Counted from the stretch's first letter, positions 1 through 7,299 are shown. The stretch: 32,400 nt of DNA from Alphaproteobacteria bacterium (GCA_027488965.1 JAIYAO010000079.1:1-32400), one strand, 5' to 3'. Numbers and translations are program-made. The notes: a model not told the origin generated them from the letters alone.

Positions 1-31
1 ATGGCGCAAGGCGGCCCCGCCGTCGAGGCGG

Positions 32-979
32 TCAGCGGGCCTGAGCGGCCTCCAGGCGGCGCACTTCGTCGAGCAGGCGCGCCTCGTTGGCAGTGCGCTT
101 GCCGTCGGCGCGCGCCAGCGCCACCACGCGGGTCACCTCGTCGAGGGTGAGGCGGGCGTCTTCGTCGGCTTCGGCGAGGCGCTTGGCGTAGTAGGCCTCG
201 AAGGCGTCGGCCTCTCCCGCCTCGGTGACGCGGGCGATGTAACCGGCGAGGCCGCCTTCGAAGGCGCGGCCGAGGAAGCCCAGCGGGGCGGGCTTCGCCG
301 GCGCCTCCAGCCAGTCGCGCCCTGCGCGCTGGCTGTCGCGGGAGAGCACGGCGGCGGGCCGCTGGCCCATCACGTGGTTGAGGATCGCCTTCACGAACAC
401 GTCCGGCCAGGCGGGATCGTTGGCGCGGCCGTCCGTGGCCGCATCGAGGGCGAACAGCCAGCGGGCCTCGGCCTCGCTCACGTGCGCGCCGCCATCGACG
501 GAGAGCGCGAAGAGACAGGTGCGGACCCATTCCACCTCGCGCGCGCCCAGCGGCGCATCGGCGACGGCGGCGGCCACCGCCTCGCGGGCGGCGACGGCGA
601 GGGCCTCAGGCACGCTTTCGGCGCGGTCGAGCACCTTGACCAGCAGCGGGGCGGCGAGCGTCCCGGCCTTGGCGGCGTGGGCCACGAGCCAGGCGGCGTG
701 CGCGTCGGTCACCAGCTTGTCGGCGCCCAGCACATGGTCGCCCACGGCTTCGATGAAGGCCTCCAGCCAGGCGGGGTCGTCGTTGGCCACGCGGCCCGCC
801 AGTGCGAAGAGGGCGGCGGCTTCCGTGCGATCCACGGCGCCGTCGGGAAACACCGCCCGGCGCACGTCCAGCGCCTCGTCGGCGGAGACGCGGCCGTCGG
901 CGGCGATGCGGTCCACCAGCGCCTGCAGCACCGGCCCCGCGGGCGGATCGTGGGGGACGGCGGCGGCGGACTGGCGCAT
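32..979 (-). CDS. TerB-like helical protein with internal duplication
   Basis: A 315-residue, Ala-rich, soluble protein with no signal peptide or membrane segment. Two parts are visibly related: residues ~50-85 contain ANDDPAWLEAFIEAVGDHVLG-like sequence and residues ~183-205 contain ANDPAWPDVFVKAILNHVMG. Both follow an acidic helix-loop with an Asp-Gly motif (ADGRVS near residue 27, SVDGGAHVS near 160). A shorter third Asp-Gly helix pair (LARADGKRTANEAR) lies near the C-terminus. This pattern recalls TerB/DjlA-like helical domains. The ATG at 977-979 is preceded by CGGAG. The 87-residue gene ends 56 bases upstream on the same strand, so the two may be co-transcribed. The function is unknown, and the TerB resemblance is inferred from pattern only. 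Confidence 0.75.
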   Translation of the reverse strand: MRQSAAAVPHDPPAGPVLQALVDRIAADGRVSADEALDVRRAVFPDGAVDRTEAAALFALAGRVANDDPAWLEAFIEAVGDHVLGADKLVTDAHAAWLVAHAAKAGTLAAPLLVKVLDRAESVPEALAVAAREAVAAAVADAPLGAREVEWVRTCLFALSVDGGAHVSEAEARWLFALDAATDGRANDPAWPDVFVKAILNHVMGQRPAAVLSRDSQRAGRDWLEAPAKPAPLGFLGRAFEGGLAGYIARVTEAGEADAFEAYYAKRLAEADEDARLTLDEVTRVVALARADGKRTANEARLLDEVRRLEAAQAR

Positions 980-1035
980 GGCGGGGCTCCGGGCAGAACG
1001 GACGATCAGCCTAGCAAAACGGGATTAGGGGCCGG

Positions 1036-1299
1036 TTAAGCCGCACCCTCGCCGCCGCTGTCTTCCCCGCGGCCCTCCCGGCGCAGACGCTTGCGCTCGG
1101 CGATGCTCCAGGCCTTGGCCGTGAGCATGTCGTCCTCGGCGGCGGCGAGGGTGAACAGGCGCAGGGCCAGCCGCTCGTGGCGTTCGGCGATCTTCAGCCA
1201 TCGGTCGGCGGCGACGAGATCGCCGCGGCGGCCGGCGCGGGCGGCGGCCTTGTGGGCGCGGGTGAAGGCGTGGGCGAGGGGGAAATGGCGGATGTGCAT
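1036..1299 (-). CDS. Small hypothetical basic protein (87 aa)
   Basis: The start is well supported: on the minus strand AAAGGAGCCCCC directly precedes the ATG at 1297-1299. The product is rich in Arg, Ala and His. A probable amphipathic helical core (AADRWLKIAERHERLALRLF) covers residues ~30-50, and the C-terminal tail is charged. There is no signal peptide or membrane segment. I do not recognise a family. A longer frame (1025-1510, minus) overlaps it, but that frame is Pro/Arg-rich low-complexity sequence without a comparable ribosome binding site. The gene points toward the TerB-like gene, and its upstream side is the hairpin-rich stretch at 1375-1617. Confidence 0.6.
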   Translation of the reverse strand: MHIRHFPLAHAFTRAHKAAARAGRRGDLVAADRWLKIAERHERLALRLFTLAAAEDDMLTAKAWSIAERKRLRREGRGEDSGGEGAA

Positions 1300-1374
1300 G
1301 GGGGCTCCTTTGCGTTGTGGATCGCGGACACGGGGGTGCGGCCGCGCGGGAGGGGGCTCCCCGCGGTGGCGGCG

Positions 1375-1472
1375 GCCCTCCGCAAGACGGAGGGCGGGGA
1401 CGCGAGGCGCGGCCTCGCGGACGGTGCTCCCTTGCGGGAGCGGAGAGTGCGAGATCGGCCTCGCGTCCCCGC
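1375..1472. repeat. Nested palindrome cluster
   Basis: Four perfect inverted repeats lie within 98 bases. The stem 1375-1382/1388-1395 has 8 bp and a CAAGA loop. The stem 1401-1408/1412-1419 has 8 bp and a 3-base loop. The stem 1426-1431/1436-1441 is GCTCCC/GGGAGC with a TTGC loop. A longer 15-bp pair, 1394-1408 with 1458-1472, encloses the inner two and competes with the second. The cluster is 75-170 bases upstream of the 87-residue gene, so it could lie in its leader, or it could be a repeat element. The pairing is seen directly; any role is inference. Confidence 0.6.
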
Positions 1473-1574
1473 GATCGTTGGACGCCGGCTCCGGCAGGGC
1501 GGTTTTTCACACCCGAAACACGGAGCGCCGGCGGCGTGCGGGACCGCGCTGTTACACGGCGCCCCGGACTGACC

Positions 1575-1617
1575 CCCGCGGCTTGTTCACGCCATCTGCT
1601 TCAGGCGTGGCCGCGGG
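1575..1617. repeat. Bulged 14-bp hairpin
   Basis: CCCGCGGC (1575-1582) pairs with GCCGCGGG (1610-1617), and CACGCC (1588-1593) pairs with GGCGTG (1604-1609). A five-base bulge sits on the left arm and the loop is ten bases. No T-run follows on either strand, so a simple intrinsic terminator is unlikely. Confidence 0.45.
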
Positions 1618-1846
1618 CTCTGCGCTTGATACGCAGCACGCTCGATCGCATCGCGCCCGCACCGGCCAACAGCAGTGCACGGCTGCCCTCCAGCGGACGC
1701 GACGGGGCCAGTGTGCACGGCAGTTTTCACCCCCCGGATTGGCGGGCGTGATTTTTGTTCGTGGGCGTTGGCGCGCATGGGCTGGTGGGCGCGGAAAGCG
1801 TGGAGAAGGCGGGGCGTTATCCCCCTAATTCCGGACGGAGCACCTT

Positions 1847-1976
1847 ACCTCTCCCCCGCGAGGGGGAGAGGTCGAGCGCAGCGAGGGTGAGGGGGCGTCC
1901 CGCAGAACGCGCACGCGCGCCGCGACGCCCCCTCATCCGGCCTTCGGCCACCTTCTCCCCCTCGCGGGGGAGAAGG
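1847..1976. repeat. Dispersed palindromic intergenic repeat, copy 1
   Basis: The element begins and ends with perfect 11-bp hairpins: 1847-1857/1862-1872 (ACCTCTCCCCC arm) and 1951-1961/1966-1976 (CCTTCTCCCCC arm). A 12-bp inverted pair (1888-1899 with 1924-1935) joins the halves. Bases 1872-1909 match 2405-2442 of copy 2 at 36 of 38 positions. This architecture resembles palindromic repeats scattered through intergenic DNA of many alphaproteobacteria (from memory). The right-hand hairpin lies 10-35 bases after the stop of the SnoaL-like gene and could end its transcript. Confidence 0.75.
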
Positions 1977-1985
1977 GTGCACACG

Positions 1986-2366
1986 TCACGCCGTCAGCTT
2001 CGCCACGTGCGCGCTGTCGAAATATTCGTCGAGCCGCGTGATACGCCCGCCCGCCACCGTGCAGATGATGCATGCCGGCAGTTCGAACGCCGCGCCCGTC
2101 TTCGCAATGGTCCCGCGCAGCACGTGCTGCTGCACGAAACCCGTGGGCGTCTCGGACCGCGCGACGATGTCGTAGCGCTTGGCCGTGAGCGCCGTCTGCA
2201 TCCACGCCAGCACGGCCAGGTTCTCGTCCACCGTCTGGCCGGGAAAATCGAGGCCGTCGGTGTTGTGCCAGATGCGCGCGTCGGGCGCGTAGATGGCGCG
2301 GATGGCGGGGATGTCGCCGGCCTCGACGGCGGCGACGAAGCGGGCGGCGAGGTCGAGGTGTGTCAT
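1986..2366 (-). CDS. SnoaL/NTF2-like protein
   Basis: This 126-residue protein has the length and order of a SnoaL-like (NTF2 fold) domain. It has an N-terminal helix (LAARFVAAVEAGD), an acidic-aromatic strand (YAPDARIWHNTDG), and a C-terminal strand GGRITRLDEYFDS typical of the family. Members range from enzymes acting on polyketides or steroids to non-catalytic ligand-binding proteins; nothing here identifies a substrate. The protein is soluble with no signal peptide. The gene stands alone between two same-orientation copies of one palindromic repeat (1847-1976 and 2380-2473), whose nearest edges are 10 bases from the stop and 14 bases from the start. Its promoter would have to lie in or beyond copy 2. 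Confidence 0.85.
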   Translation of the reverse strand: MTHLDLAARFVAAVEAGDIPAIRAIYAPDARIWHNTDGLDFPGQTVDENLAVLAWMQTALTAKRYDIVARSETPTGFVQQHVLRGTIAKTGAAFELPACIICTVAGGRITRLDEYFDSAHVAKLTA

Positions 2367-2379
2367 GGCGCCATCCTAC

Positions 2380-2473
2380 ACCTCTCCCCTGCGAAGGGGA
2401 GAGGTCGAGCGAAGCGAGGGTGAGGGGACGTCCCGCAGAACGAGACCCATCCTGCCCGCCGCCCCCTCATCCG
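2380..2473. repeat. Dispersed palindromic intergenic repeat, copy 2 (shorter)
   Basis: The left hairpin CCTCTCCCCT/AGGGGAGAGG (2381-2390/2395-2404, GCGA loop) and the following 38 bases match copy 1 at 36 of 38 positions in the same orientation. The right half is eroded: only CCCCCTCATCCG near 2463-2473 is recognisable, and the terminal hairpin of copy 1 is missing. Confidence 0.7.
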
Positions 2474-2506
2474 TCTCGCGCTGCCGCGCGATAATGACCG
2501 GCGCCC

Positions 2507-2570
2507 GTACCGCCGGCTTCAGCCGGCCCGGTCGTGCAGAAAAAAAACTGCCGGCTGAAGCCGGCGGTAC
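2507..2570. repeat. Perfect 21-bp inverted repeat
   Basis: Bases 2507-2527 and 2550-2570 are exact inverted copies around a core of GCCGGCTTCAGCCGGC type, with a 22-base loop that contains a run of eight A. Each arm is itself nearly palindromic. This is a different sequence family from the 1847/2380 element. It could form a strong hairpin on either strand. Confidence 0.75.
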
Positions 2571-2573
2571 GGT

Positions 2574-2654
2574 AGGGCGGATGGAGCGGAGCGCAATCCG
2601 CCATCCCCGCGTCACGCACCCTCACGGCGGATTACGCTCCGCTCCATCCGCCCT
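2574..2654. repeat. 29-bp inverted repeat (one mismatch)
   Basis: Bases 2574-2602 and 2626-2654 pair with 28 of 29 positions complementary, core GGATGGAGCGGAGCG, with a 23-base loop. The element starts three bases after the previous inverted repeat and ends 29 bases before the stop of the low-GC membrane gene. From its position it may act as a bidirectional terminator for the minus-strand pccB/membrane-gene transcript. Confidence 0.75.
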
Positions 2655-2683
2655 AAGCGCGAAGCACGCTCTGCGCAACTTGA

Positions 2684-3403
2684 TCATGTGAGCGACCCTG
2701 GGGCTGTTGGAGCCGCTAGCGTGGACGCCATAAAGAAGGCTGCAGCGAAGACGGACGCTAGTGCTACGATCCCTACTGTGCGCGTAACCCAGTCAGGCAG
2801 GTCAACATCCTTATCAAAGAAGCTCAACCAAACGAAAGACAAACTGAGGAAAGCCCAAACACCTCCCAAAAGCAAAGCGTCCGCATCCATCGTTGAATAG
2901 TTGCCGAGCGTAACGGCCGAAAGGTTGACGGCCTTCACCCTGAAATCGAAATCTATATCTGCGGCCGATCCAAGAGCGGAATAATTCAAGTAAAAGCCGG
3001 AGCCTGGGGTCAATTTTAGGTCAGTAACTGTCGTAAGGTTCTTGTTGTGTCCCACACTGTCTTCGTTAACCTTGAAGTTTGCGGACCACCCCTCGAAGCG
3101 CGGAGCAACTCGGCCGTCGAATACCACCTGTACCGGTGCGGCAAACCGTGAAATGTCGATATCCGTGGTACCGCAGTTCCAAATCTTAATGGTTCCTTCC
3201 GAGACGCCCTTAGGAGCGCTTTCGTTATCGAAAGTCACCCCAATCCGAACATTAGAGACTATGTTGCCTTTTTCAACGGTAACCACATCGGAGAACAACG
3301 AAGCACTGCAGAGTCGTGTGGTAGGGGCGTTGATCGCGGTTTGAGCAAAAGGCACAATTAGCGCGAGAACAGCCGCGATGGCTGCGATCCACTGTGGACT
3401 CAC
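2684..3403 (-). CDS. Low-GC membrane protein of unknown family
   Basis: The 239-residue product has an N-terminal membrane segment (residues ~4-24), a ~150-residue polar domain with beta-strand character and two cysteines (C32, C77), and two C-terminal membrane segments (~180-200 and ~213-230) joined by the acidic loop FDKDVDLPDW. The middle domain is probably periplasmic. The start is GTG at 3401-3403, with GAGGGGG upstream and only 19 bases from the pccB stop, so it may read through from pccB. The DNA is strikingly poorer in G+C: bases 2821-2880 have 28 G/C of 60, against 42 of 60 at 3481-3540 in pccB. Codon use also differs. I recognise no family; horizontal acquisition is inferred. Confidence 0.7.
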   Translation of the reverse strand: MSPQWIAAIAAVLALIVPFAQTAINAPTTRLCSASLFSDVVTVEKGNIVSNVRIGVTFDNESAPKGVSEGTIKIWNCGTTDIDISRFAAPVQVVFDGRVAPRFEGWSANFKVNEDSVGHNKNLTTVTDLKLTPGSGFYLNYSALGSAADIDFDFRVKAVNLSAVTLGNYSTMDADALLLGGVWAFLSLSFVWLSFFDKDVDLPDWVTRTVGIVALASVFAAAFFMASTLAAPTAPGSLT

Positions 3404-3422
3404 CTGTGCCCCCTCGATCTAC

Positions 3423-4955
3423 TCACAGCGGAATATTATCGTGCTTCTTCCACGGGTTTTCCAGCTTCTTGCCCTTCAGCGCGCGCAGTGACCGGATGAT
3501 CCGCCGGCGCGTTTCGCGCGGCATGATCACGTCGTCGAGGTAGCCCAAGCTCGCCGCCACGAACGGGTTGGCGAAGCGGTCCTGGTATTCCTTGGTGCGT
3601 GCGGCGATCTTTTCGGGATCGCCCAGATCGCCGCGGAAGATGATCTCCACGGCGCCCTTCGCGCCCATCACGGCGATTTCAGCGGTGGGCCACGCGTAGT
3701 TCACGTCGCCGCGGAGGTGCTTGCTGCTCATCACGTCATAGGCGCCGCCGTAGGCCTTGCGCGTGATGACGGTGACCTTCGGCACCGTGGCCTCGCCGTA
3801 GGCGAACAAAAGCTTCGCGCCGTGCTTGATGAGGCCGCCGTACTCCTGCTTCGTGCCGGGCAGGAATCCGGGCACGTCCACGAAGGTGACGATGGGGATG
3901 TTGAACGCGTCGCAGAAGCGCACGAAACGGGCGGCCTTGCGCGAGGCGTCGATGTCGAGCACGCCCGCCAGCGTCATCGGCTGGTTGGCCACGAAGCCCA
4001 CGGTGGAGCCCTCAAGCCGGCCGAAGGCGGTGATGATGTTCCGGCCGAAGTCGCGCCCGATCTCGAACAGGTCGCCCTCGTCGGCCACCTTCTCCAGCAG
4101 CTCCTTCATGTCGTAGGGCTTGTTGGGATTGTCGGGGATCAGCGTGTCGAGGGAGGGATCGTCGCGGTCGGCGTCGTCGAAGGAGGGCCGCACCGGCGGC
4201 TTTTCGCGGTTGGACGACGGCAGGAAATCGATCAGCCGGCGCATTTCGGAAAGCGTCTCGAAATCGTTTTCGAACGCGCCGTCCACCACGCCGGACTTCG
4301 CCGAATGCACGCGCGCGCCGCCCAGTTCTTCCGCCGTGACGGTCTCGTTCGTCACCGTCTTCACCACGTCGGGCCCGGTGACGAACATGTAGCTCGTGTC
4401 GCGGACCATGAAGACGAAGTCGGTCATCGCGGGGGAATACACATCGCCGCCCGCGCAGGGGCCCATGATCACGCTGATCTGCGGGATGACGCCGGAGCCG
4501 AGGATGTTGTTCATGAAGATGTCGGCGTAGCCCGCCAGCGACTGCACGCCCTCCTGGATGCGCGCGCCGCCCGCATCGAAGATGCCGATGCACGGCGCCC
4601 CGTTCTGGATGGCCATGGCCTGCACCTTCACGATCTTCTCGGCGTGCGCCATCGACAGCGAGCCGCCGAACACCGTGAAGTCCTTGGAGAATACGTACAC
4701 CAGCCGCCCGTTCACCGTGCCGAAGCCCGTGACGACGCCGTCGCCGGGGATCTTGTTGTCGGCCATGCCGAAGTCGGCGTTGCGGTGCTCCACGAACATG
4801 TCGAACTCCTCGAAGGAGCCCGGGTCGAGCAGCAGCTCCACCCGCTCGCGCGCGGTGAGCTTGCCCTTGGCGTGCTGGGAGGCCATGCGCTTCTCGCCGC
4901 CGCCCGCGCGCGCGGCCTGACGCTTGGCTTCCAGCGCTTCGATGATGTGCTTCAT
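3423..4955 (-). CDS. pccB: Acyl-CoA carboxylase carboxyltransferase (propionyl-CoA carboxylase beta type)
   Basis: At 510 residues it has the usual PccB length. It would transfer carboxyl from biotin to propionyl-CoA, giving methylmalonyl-CoA, in a complex with a biotinylated alpha subunit that is not encoded here. Both crotonase-fold halves are present. The first has the biotin/acyl-CoA motifs [12 protein letters not shown] (127-137) and [16 protein letters not shown] (165-180). The second has VDVPGFLPG, a [13 protein letters not shown] segment and the C-terminal EIIFRGD region. The C-terminus ([12 protein letters not shown]) is typical of PccB. Acetyl- or mixed acyl-CoA specificity cannot be excluded from sequence alone. 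The gene stands apart from the usual pccA/mutase partners and is followed by the low-GC membrane gene. Confidence 0.93.
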   Translation of the reverse strand: MKHIIEALEAKRQAARAGGGEKRMASQHAKGKLTARERVELLLDPGSFEEFDMFVEHRNADFGMADNKIPGDGVVTGFGTVNGRLVYVFSKDFTVFGGSLSMAHAEKIVKVQAMAIQNGAPCIGIFDAGGARIQEGVQSLAGYADIFMNNILGSGVIPQISVIMGPCAGGDVYSPAMTDFVFMVRDTSYMFVTGPDVVKTVTNETVTAEELGGARVHSAKSGVVDGAFENDFETLSEMRRLIDFLPSSNREKPPVRPSFDDADRDDPSLDTLIPDNPNKPYDMKELLEKVADEGDLFEIGRDFGRNIITAFGRLEGSTVGFVANQPMTLAGVLDIDASRKAARFVRFCDAFNIPIVTFVDVPGFLPGTKQEYGGLIKHGAKLLFAYGEATVPKVTVITRKAYGGAYDVMSSKHLRGDVNYAWPTAEIAVMGAKGAVEIIFRGDLGDPEKIAARTKEYQDRFANPFVAASLGYLDDVIMPRETRRRIIRSLRALKGKKLENPWKKHDNIPL

Positions 4956-5131
4956 GGTCTGGCCCCGGCATGGCGTGGAAAATCGTGCCCCCGGTGCTAG
5001 CGAGCGCGCGGGGGACTGGCAAGAACGGACCCCGCAAGGGCGGGGCGCTCTCGTTACGCCGCCGTTTACCGCGCCCGTTAGCGGGGGCTTCAGGGCGTGC
5101 GTGCTACGGCTTTTCCCCTGACGGAGGCCCC

Positions 5132-5272
5132 ATGCAGCGCGCGCTAGACACTCTCGACGCCCTTGGCTTCCGCCTCGCCAGCCTCCTGCACACGGCGCTC
5201 TACCTGCTGTTCGTCACGCCGCTGGTGCTGCTGGGCGCGGGCGAGCGCTACGCCTTCAGCGCTGCGAAGTAG
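5132..5272 (+). CDS. 46-residue single-pass membrane peptide
   Basis: The ATG at 5132 follows ACGGAGG by six bases, a good ribosome binding site, and is favoured over in-frame upstream starts. The peptide has an amphipathic N-terminus ([20 protein letters not shown]), one hydrophobic segment ([15 protein letters not shown]) and a short polar tail. Its last 25 bases overlap the 3' end of the ATP12 gene on the opposite strand. It is transcribed divergently from pccB across a 176-base gap (4956-5131). I recognise no family. The evidence for coding is the ribosome binding site plus the clean hydrophobic pattern. Confidence 0.5.
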   Translation: MQRALDTLDALGFRLASLLHTALYLLFVTPLVLLGAGERYAFSAAK

Positions 5273-5970
5273 GCGCCCAGCAGGTCGAACTCCGCCTTCA
5301 GCGCATCGAGGCGCTGGCGGGCGATGAAGTCCTCGCCCCATTGCTCCAGCTGCCAGAAGTCGTCGAGGCACGAGGTGCGCCAGGCGGCCTCTGAATCCAG
5401 GTGCCCGCGCGCCAGCGCGATGCCGATGACGCCCGATCCCGCCATGCCCACGGCGCGGGCGAGGGCGGTGAGCGCAAAGTCGTCGCACGCGTCGGCGCTG
5501 GCGGCGAAGGCTTCGCGCGCCTCATCGGGTTGGTCGATGGCGATCACGCCGGTGACCACGTTCAGCGGCGCGCCGAGCGCCTCGCGCGCCCAGGCCACCA
5601 ACGGGTCCCACGCCTGCGCCTGCTTCTCCACGAGGGCGGCGGGCTTGTCGGCGCGGTGGCAGACGAGATCGGTGGCGGCGTAGCCGGCGATGCTTTCCAC
5701 GATGCGCGGCCGCGTGCGCGGGGTGTGGTCGAGCGCGACGTTGACGAGCTTGGTGAGCGGCATGGTCTCCGGCTTCACCGCAGCCCCCTGCGCGCGCCAC
5801 TCCGCCGCGCACGCCTCCGCGAGCGCCGCGGTGGGGGCGAGGAACGGCTGTTTCGCCGGGGTGCGGAGCTGGCGGCCGTCGATCAGCACGGCGTGGCCGC
5901 CGGGCTGGGGGGCGGCGGCGGCCTCCTTGTAGAAGCGGGTGTGCGGCGGGGGGGCGTCGGCGTCGCTCAT
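5248..5970 (-). CDS. ATP12-family F1-ATPase assembly chaperone
   Basis: A 240-residue protein matching the ATP12 family throughout. It has RFYKEA near the N-terminus, LIDGRQLRTPAKQPFLAPT (residues ~29-47), EWRAQG followed by ETMPLTKLVNVALD (~68-85), and the acidic C-terminal DFWQLEQWGEDF. In mitochondria ATP12 binds the F1 alpha subunit before assembly, and the alphaproteobacterial homologues are presumed to do the same in the cytoplasm. It starts inside the stop of the upstream HAD gene (TCAT at 5967-5970, read as ATGA), so translation is probably coupled. Its 3' end overlaps a small convergent gene. Confidence 0.92.
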   Translation of the reverse strand: MSDADAPPPHTRFYKEAAAAPQPGGHAVLIDGRQLRTPAKQPFLAPTAALAEACAAEWRAQGAAVKPETMPLTKLVNVALDHTPRTRPRIVESIAGYAATDLVCHRADKPAALVEKQAQAWDPLVAWAREALGAPLNVVTGVIAIDQPDEAREAFAASADACDDFALTALARAVGMAGSGVIGIALARGHLDSEAAWRTSCLDDFWQLEQWGEDFIARQRLDALKAEFDLLGAYFAALKA

Positions 5971-6641
5971 GGCGCCGCTTTGGCCCAGCCGAGGAGGGAC
6001 ACGTCAAGGGCGGGCATGTCGTCGGCGATGTGGTGGGCGCCGCCGGCGGCGATTTCATCGACGGTGTGGAAACCCCACGCCACGCCCTGCGCGCGCACGC
6101 CCGCCGCGCGCGCCATCGCCATGTCGAAGCTTGTGTCGCCGATCATCACCACGTCGGCGGGGTCGGCCCCGACCGCGTCGATGACGAGCTGCAGCATGTG
6201 CGGATCGGGTTTGCCGGGGCCGTCATCGGCGCAGAAGGCGGCGTCGAACCAGCCGGTGAAATCGTGGTTGGCGAGAAACGCATCGACGCCGCGCCGCGCC
6301 TTGCCGGTGGCCACGCCGAGGCGCCAGCCCGCCGCCCGCAGCCGCGCCACGAGATCGCGTGCGCCGTCGTAGAGCGGCTCCACGAGGCCCGCCGCGCGGT
6401 TGGCGATGAACGCGTCCTTGTAGGCGTCGGCCAGGCGGCCGTAGTCCCGCTCCGGCAGGCCCGGCGCCAGTTCGGCGATGGCGGGCCGCAGCGAGAGGCC
6501 CACGATCCGGCGCGTCGCGTCGTAGGAGGGTGGGGGCAGCGACAGCGCGGTGAACGCCATGGCCATGGCTTCCGCGATGGACCGGCGGCTGTCGACGAGG
6601 GTGCCGTCCACGTCGAACACGGCGAGTTTGGGTGTCATCAT
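5967..6641 (-). CDS. HAD-family hydrolase, phosphoglycolate-phosphatase-like
   Basis: At 224 residues it is a typical HAD-IA phosphatase with a helical cap. Motif I is FDVDGTLVDS (residues 9-18; nucleophile D10, acid/base D12). Motif II is VATGK (~110-114). The motif III lysine is in DGPGKPDPHM. Motif IV is IGDTSFDMAMARAAG. Substrates of this subfamily include phosphoglycolate and other small phosphoesters; the sequence does not say which. It is cotranscribed with ATP12 through a 4-base overlap. HAD-ATP12 pairing near an rluC is common in alphaproteobacteria (from memory); here rluC lies close by but is separated by a convergent DUF805 gene. Confidence 0.9.
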   Translation of the reverse strand: MMTPKLAVFDVDGTLVDSRRSIAEAMAMAFTALSLPPPSYDATRRIVGLSLRPAIAELAPGLPERDYGRLADAYKDAFIANRAAGLVEPLYDGARDLVARLRAAGWRLGVATGKARRGVDAFLANHDFTGWFDAAFCADDGPGKPDPHMLQLVIDAVGADPADVVMIGDTSFDMAMARAAGVRAQGVAWGFHTVDEIAAGGAHHIADDMPALDVSLLGWAKAAP

Positions 6642-6777
6642 CCGGGTGTAATCGATTGGGGCCTGCGCCGGGGAGGGGCTAACTGCCCCGCGATGTGCGG
6701 CCGAGTCGATGGCGCATTTCGGGCAGGGGGTTAATACTGGCGCGCTCCGCCCGGGCGGCCGTGCAAGGGGTCAGGCC

Positions 6778-7266
6778 ATGCTTTTCCTGCTGTCGCCGTT
6801 CGGACGGGTGAGCCGCCGCGGCTTCTGGCTGGGCTACGTGCTGGTGTTCGCCGTGCTCTTCACGGGCGCCTATTTCGCCGACGCGGCGCTGACAAAGGAT
6901 GGCCCGCTGACCCTGCCGTCATGGGCGGAGCCCTTCCAGTGGGCGTTCGAGATGATCGGCGGCCCGGTGCAGACGGCGGTGCTCGTCTTCCTGCCGTGGG
7001 CCACCGCCATGATGATCCTCAAACGCCTGCACGACCGCGGCTTCGGCGGACTCATCCTCGTGTGGAAGATCGTGCTGCTGGCGGGCCTGCTGTGGCTCAC
7101 GGCGAACGCGCACACGCTGGCGCCCGCGCCGTGGTCTGACGTGGTGTCCATCGGCGCCCTGGTGCTGGGCGGCCTCATGCTGCTGCGGGTGGCGATCATC
7201 GTGCCGTTCCTCGCAGGCCAGGACGGCGAGAACCGCTTCGGCCCCGATCCGCTGGCGAAGCGGTAG
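6778..7266 (+). CDS. DUF805 membrane protein
   Basis: A 162-residue integral membrane protein with the DUF805 signatures: GRVSRRGFW at residues ~9-17, KRLHDRGFGG (~83-92), and the C-terminal GENRFGPDP. About four hydrophobic segments are visible. The ATG at 6778 follows AAGGGG by nine bases; a longer in-frame extension from 6709 has no ribosome binding site and is not hydrophobic. DUF805 proteins are small inner-membrane proteins without a settled function. The gene is divergent from the HAD gene (136-base gap) and convergent with rluC (33-base gap). Confidence 0.9.
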   Translation: MLFLLSPFGRVSRRGFWLGYVLVFAVLFTGAYFADAALTKDGPLTLPSWAEPFQWAFEMIGGPVQTAVLVFLPWATAMMILKRLHDRGFGGLILVWKIVLLAGLLWLTANAHTLAPAPWSDVVSIGALVLGGLMLLRVAIIVPFLAGQDGENRFGPDPLAKR

Positions 7267-7299
7267 GCGAAGCCGGTCGATGCGCGCGCTAAAGCGCCC

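Larger units (their letters stand above)
1300..1985. other. Gene-free stretch of about 690 bases rich in hairpins
   Basis: No convincing coding region is seen on either strand; the open frames here are arginine/proline-rich and lack start signals. The stretch holds a nested palindrome cluster (1375-1472), a bulged hairpin (1575-1617) and a dispersed-type repeat (1847-1976). The 1620-1846 part shows nothing I can name. A short T-run at 1503-1507 follows a GC-rich hairpin (GCCGG CT CCGGC), but seven bases separate them, so it is not a good terminator. Confidence 0.6.

Noticed and set aside
1025-1510. 161-codon frame overlapping the 87-residue gene
   Set aside because: Arg/Pro low-complexity product without a ribosome binding site, and it runs through the palindrome cluster; the 87-residue frame has AAAGGAG at the right place.
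3717-5000. 427-codon open frame opposite pccB
   Set aside because: It is antisense to a certain gene; its His/Ala/Arg/Val-rich composition is what the complement of high-GC codons gives, and there is no ribosome binding site or homology pattern.
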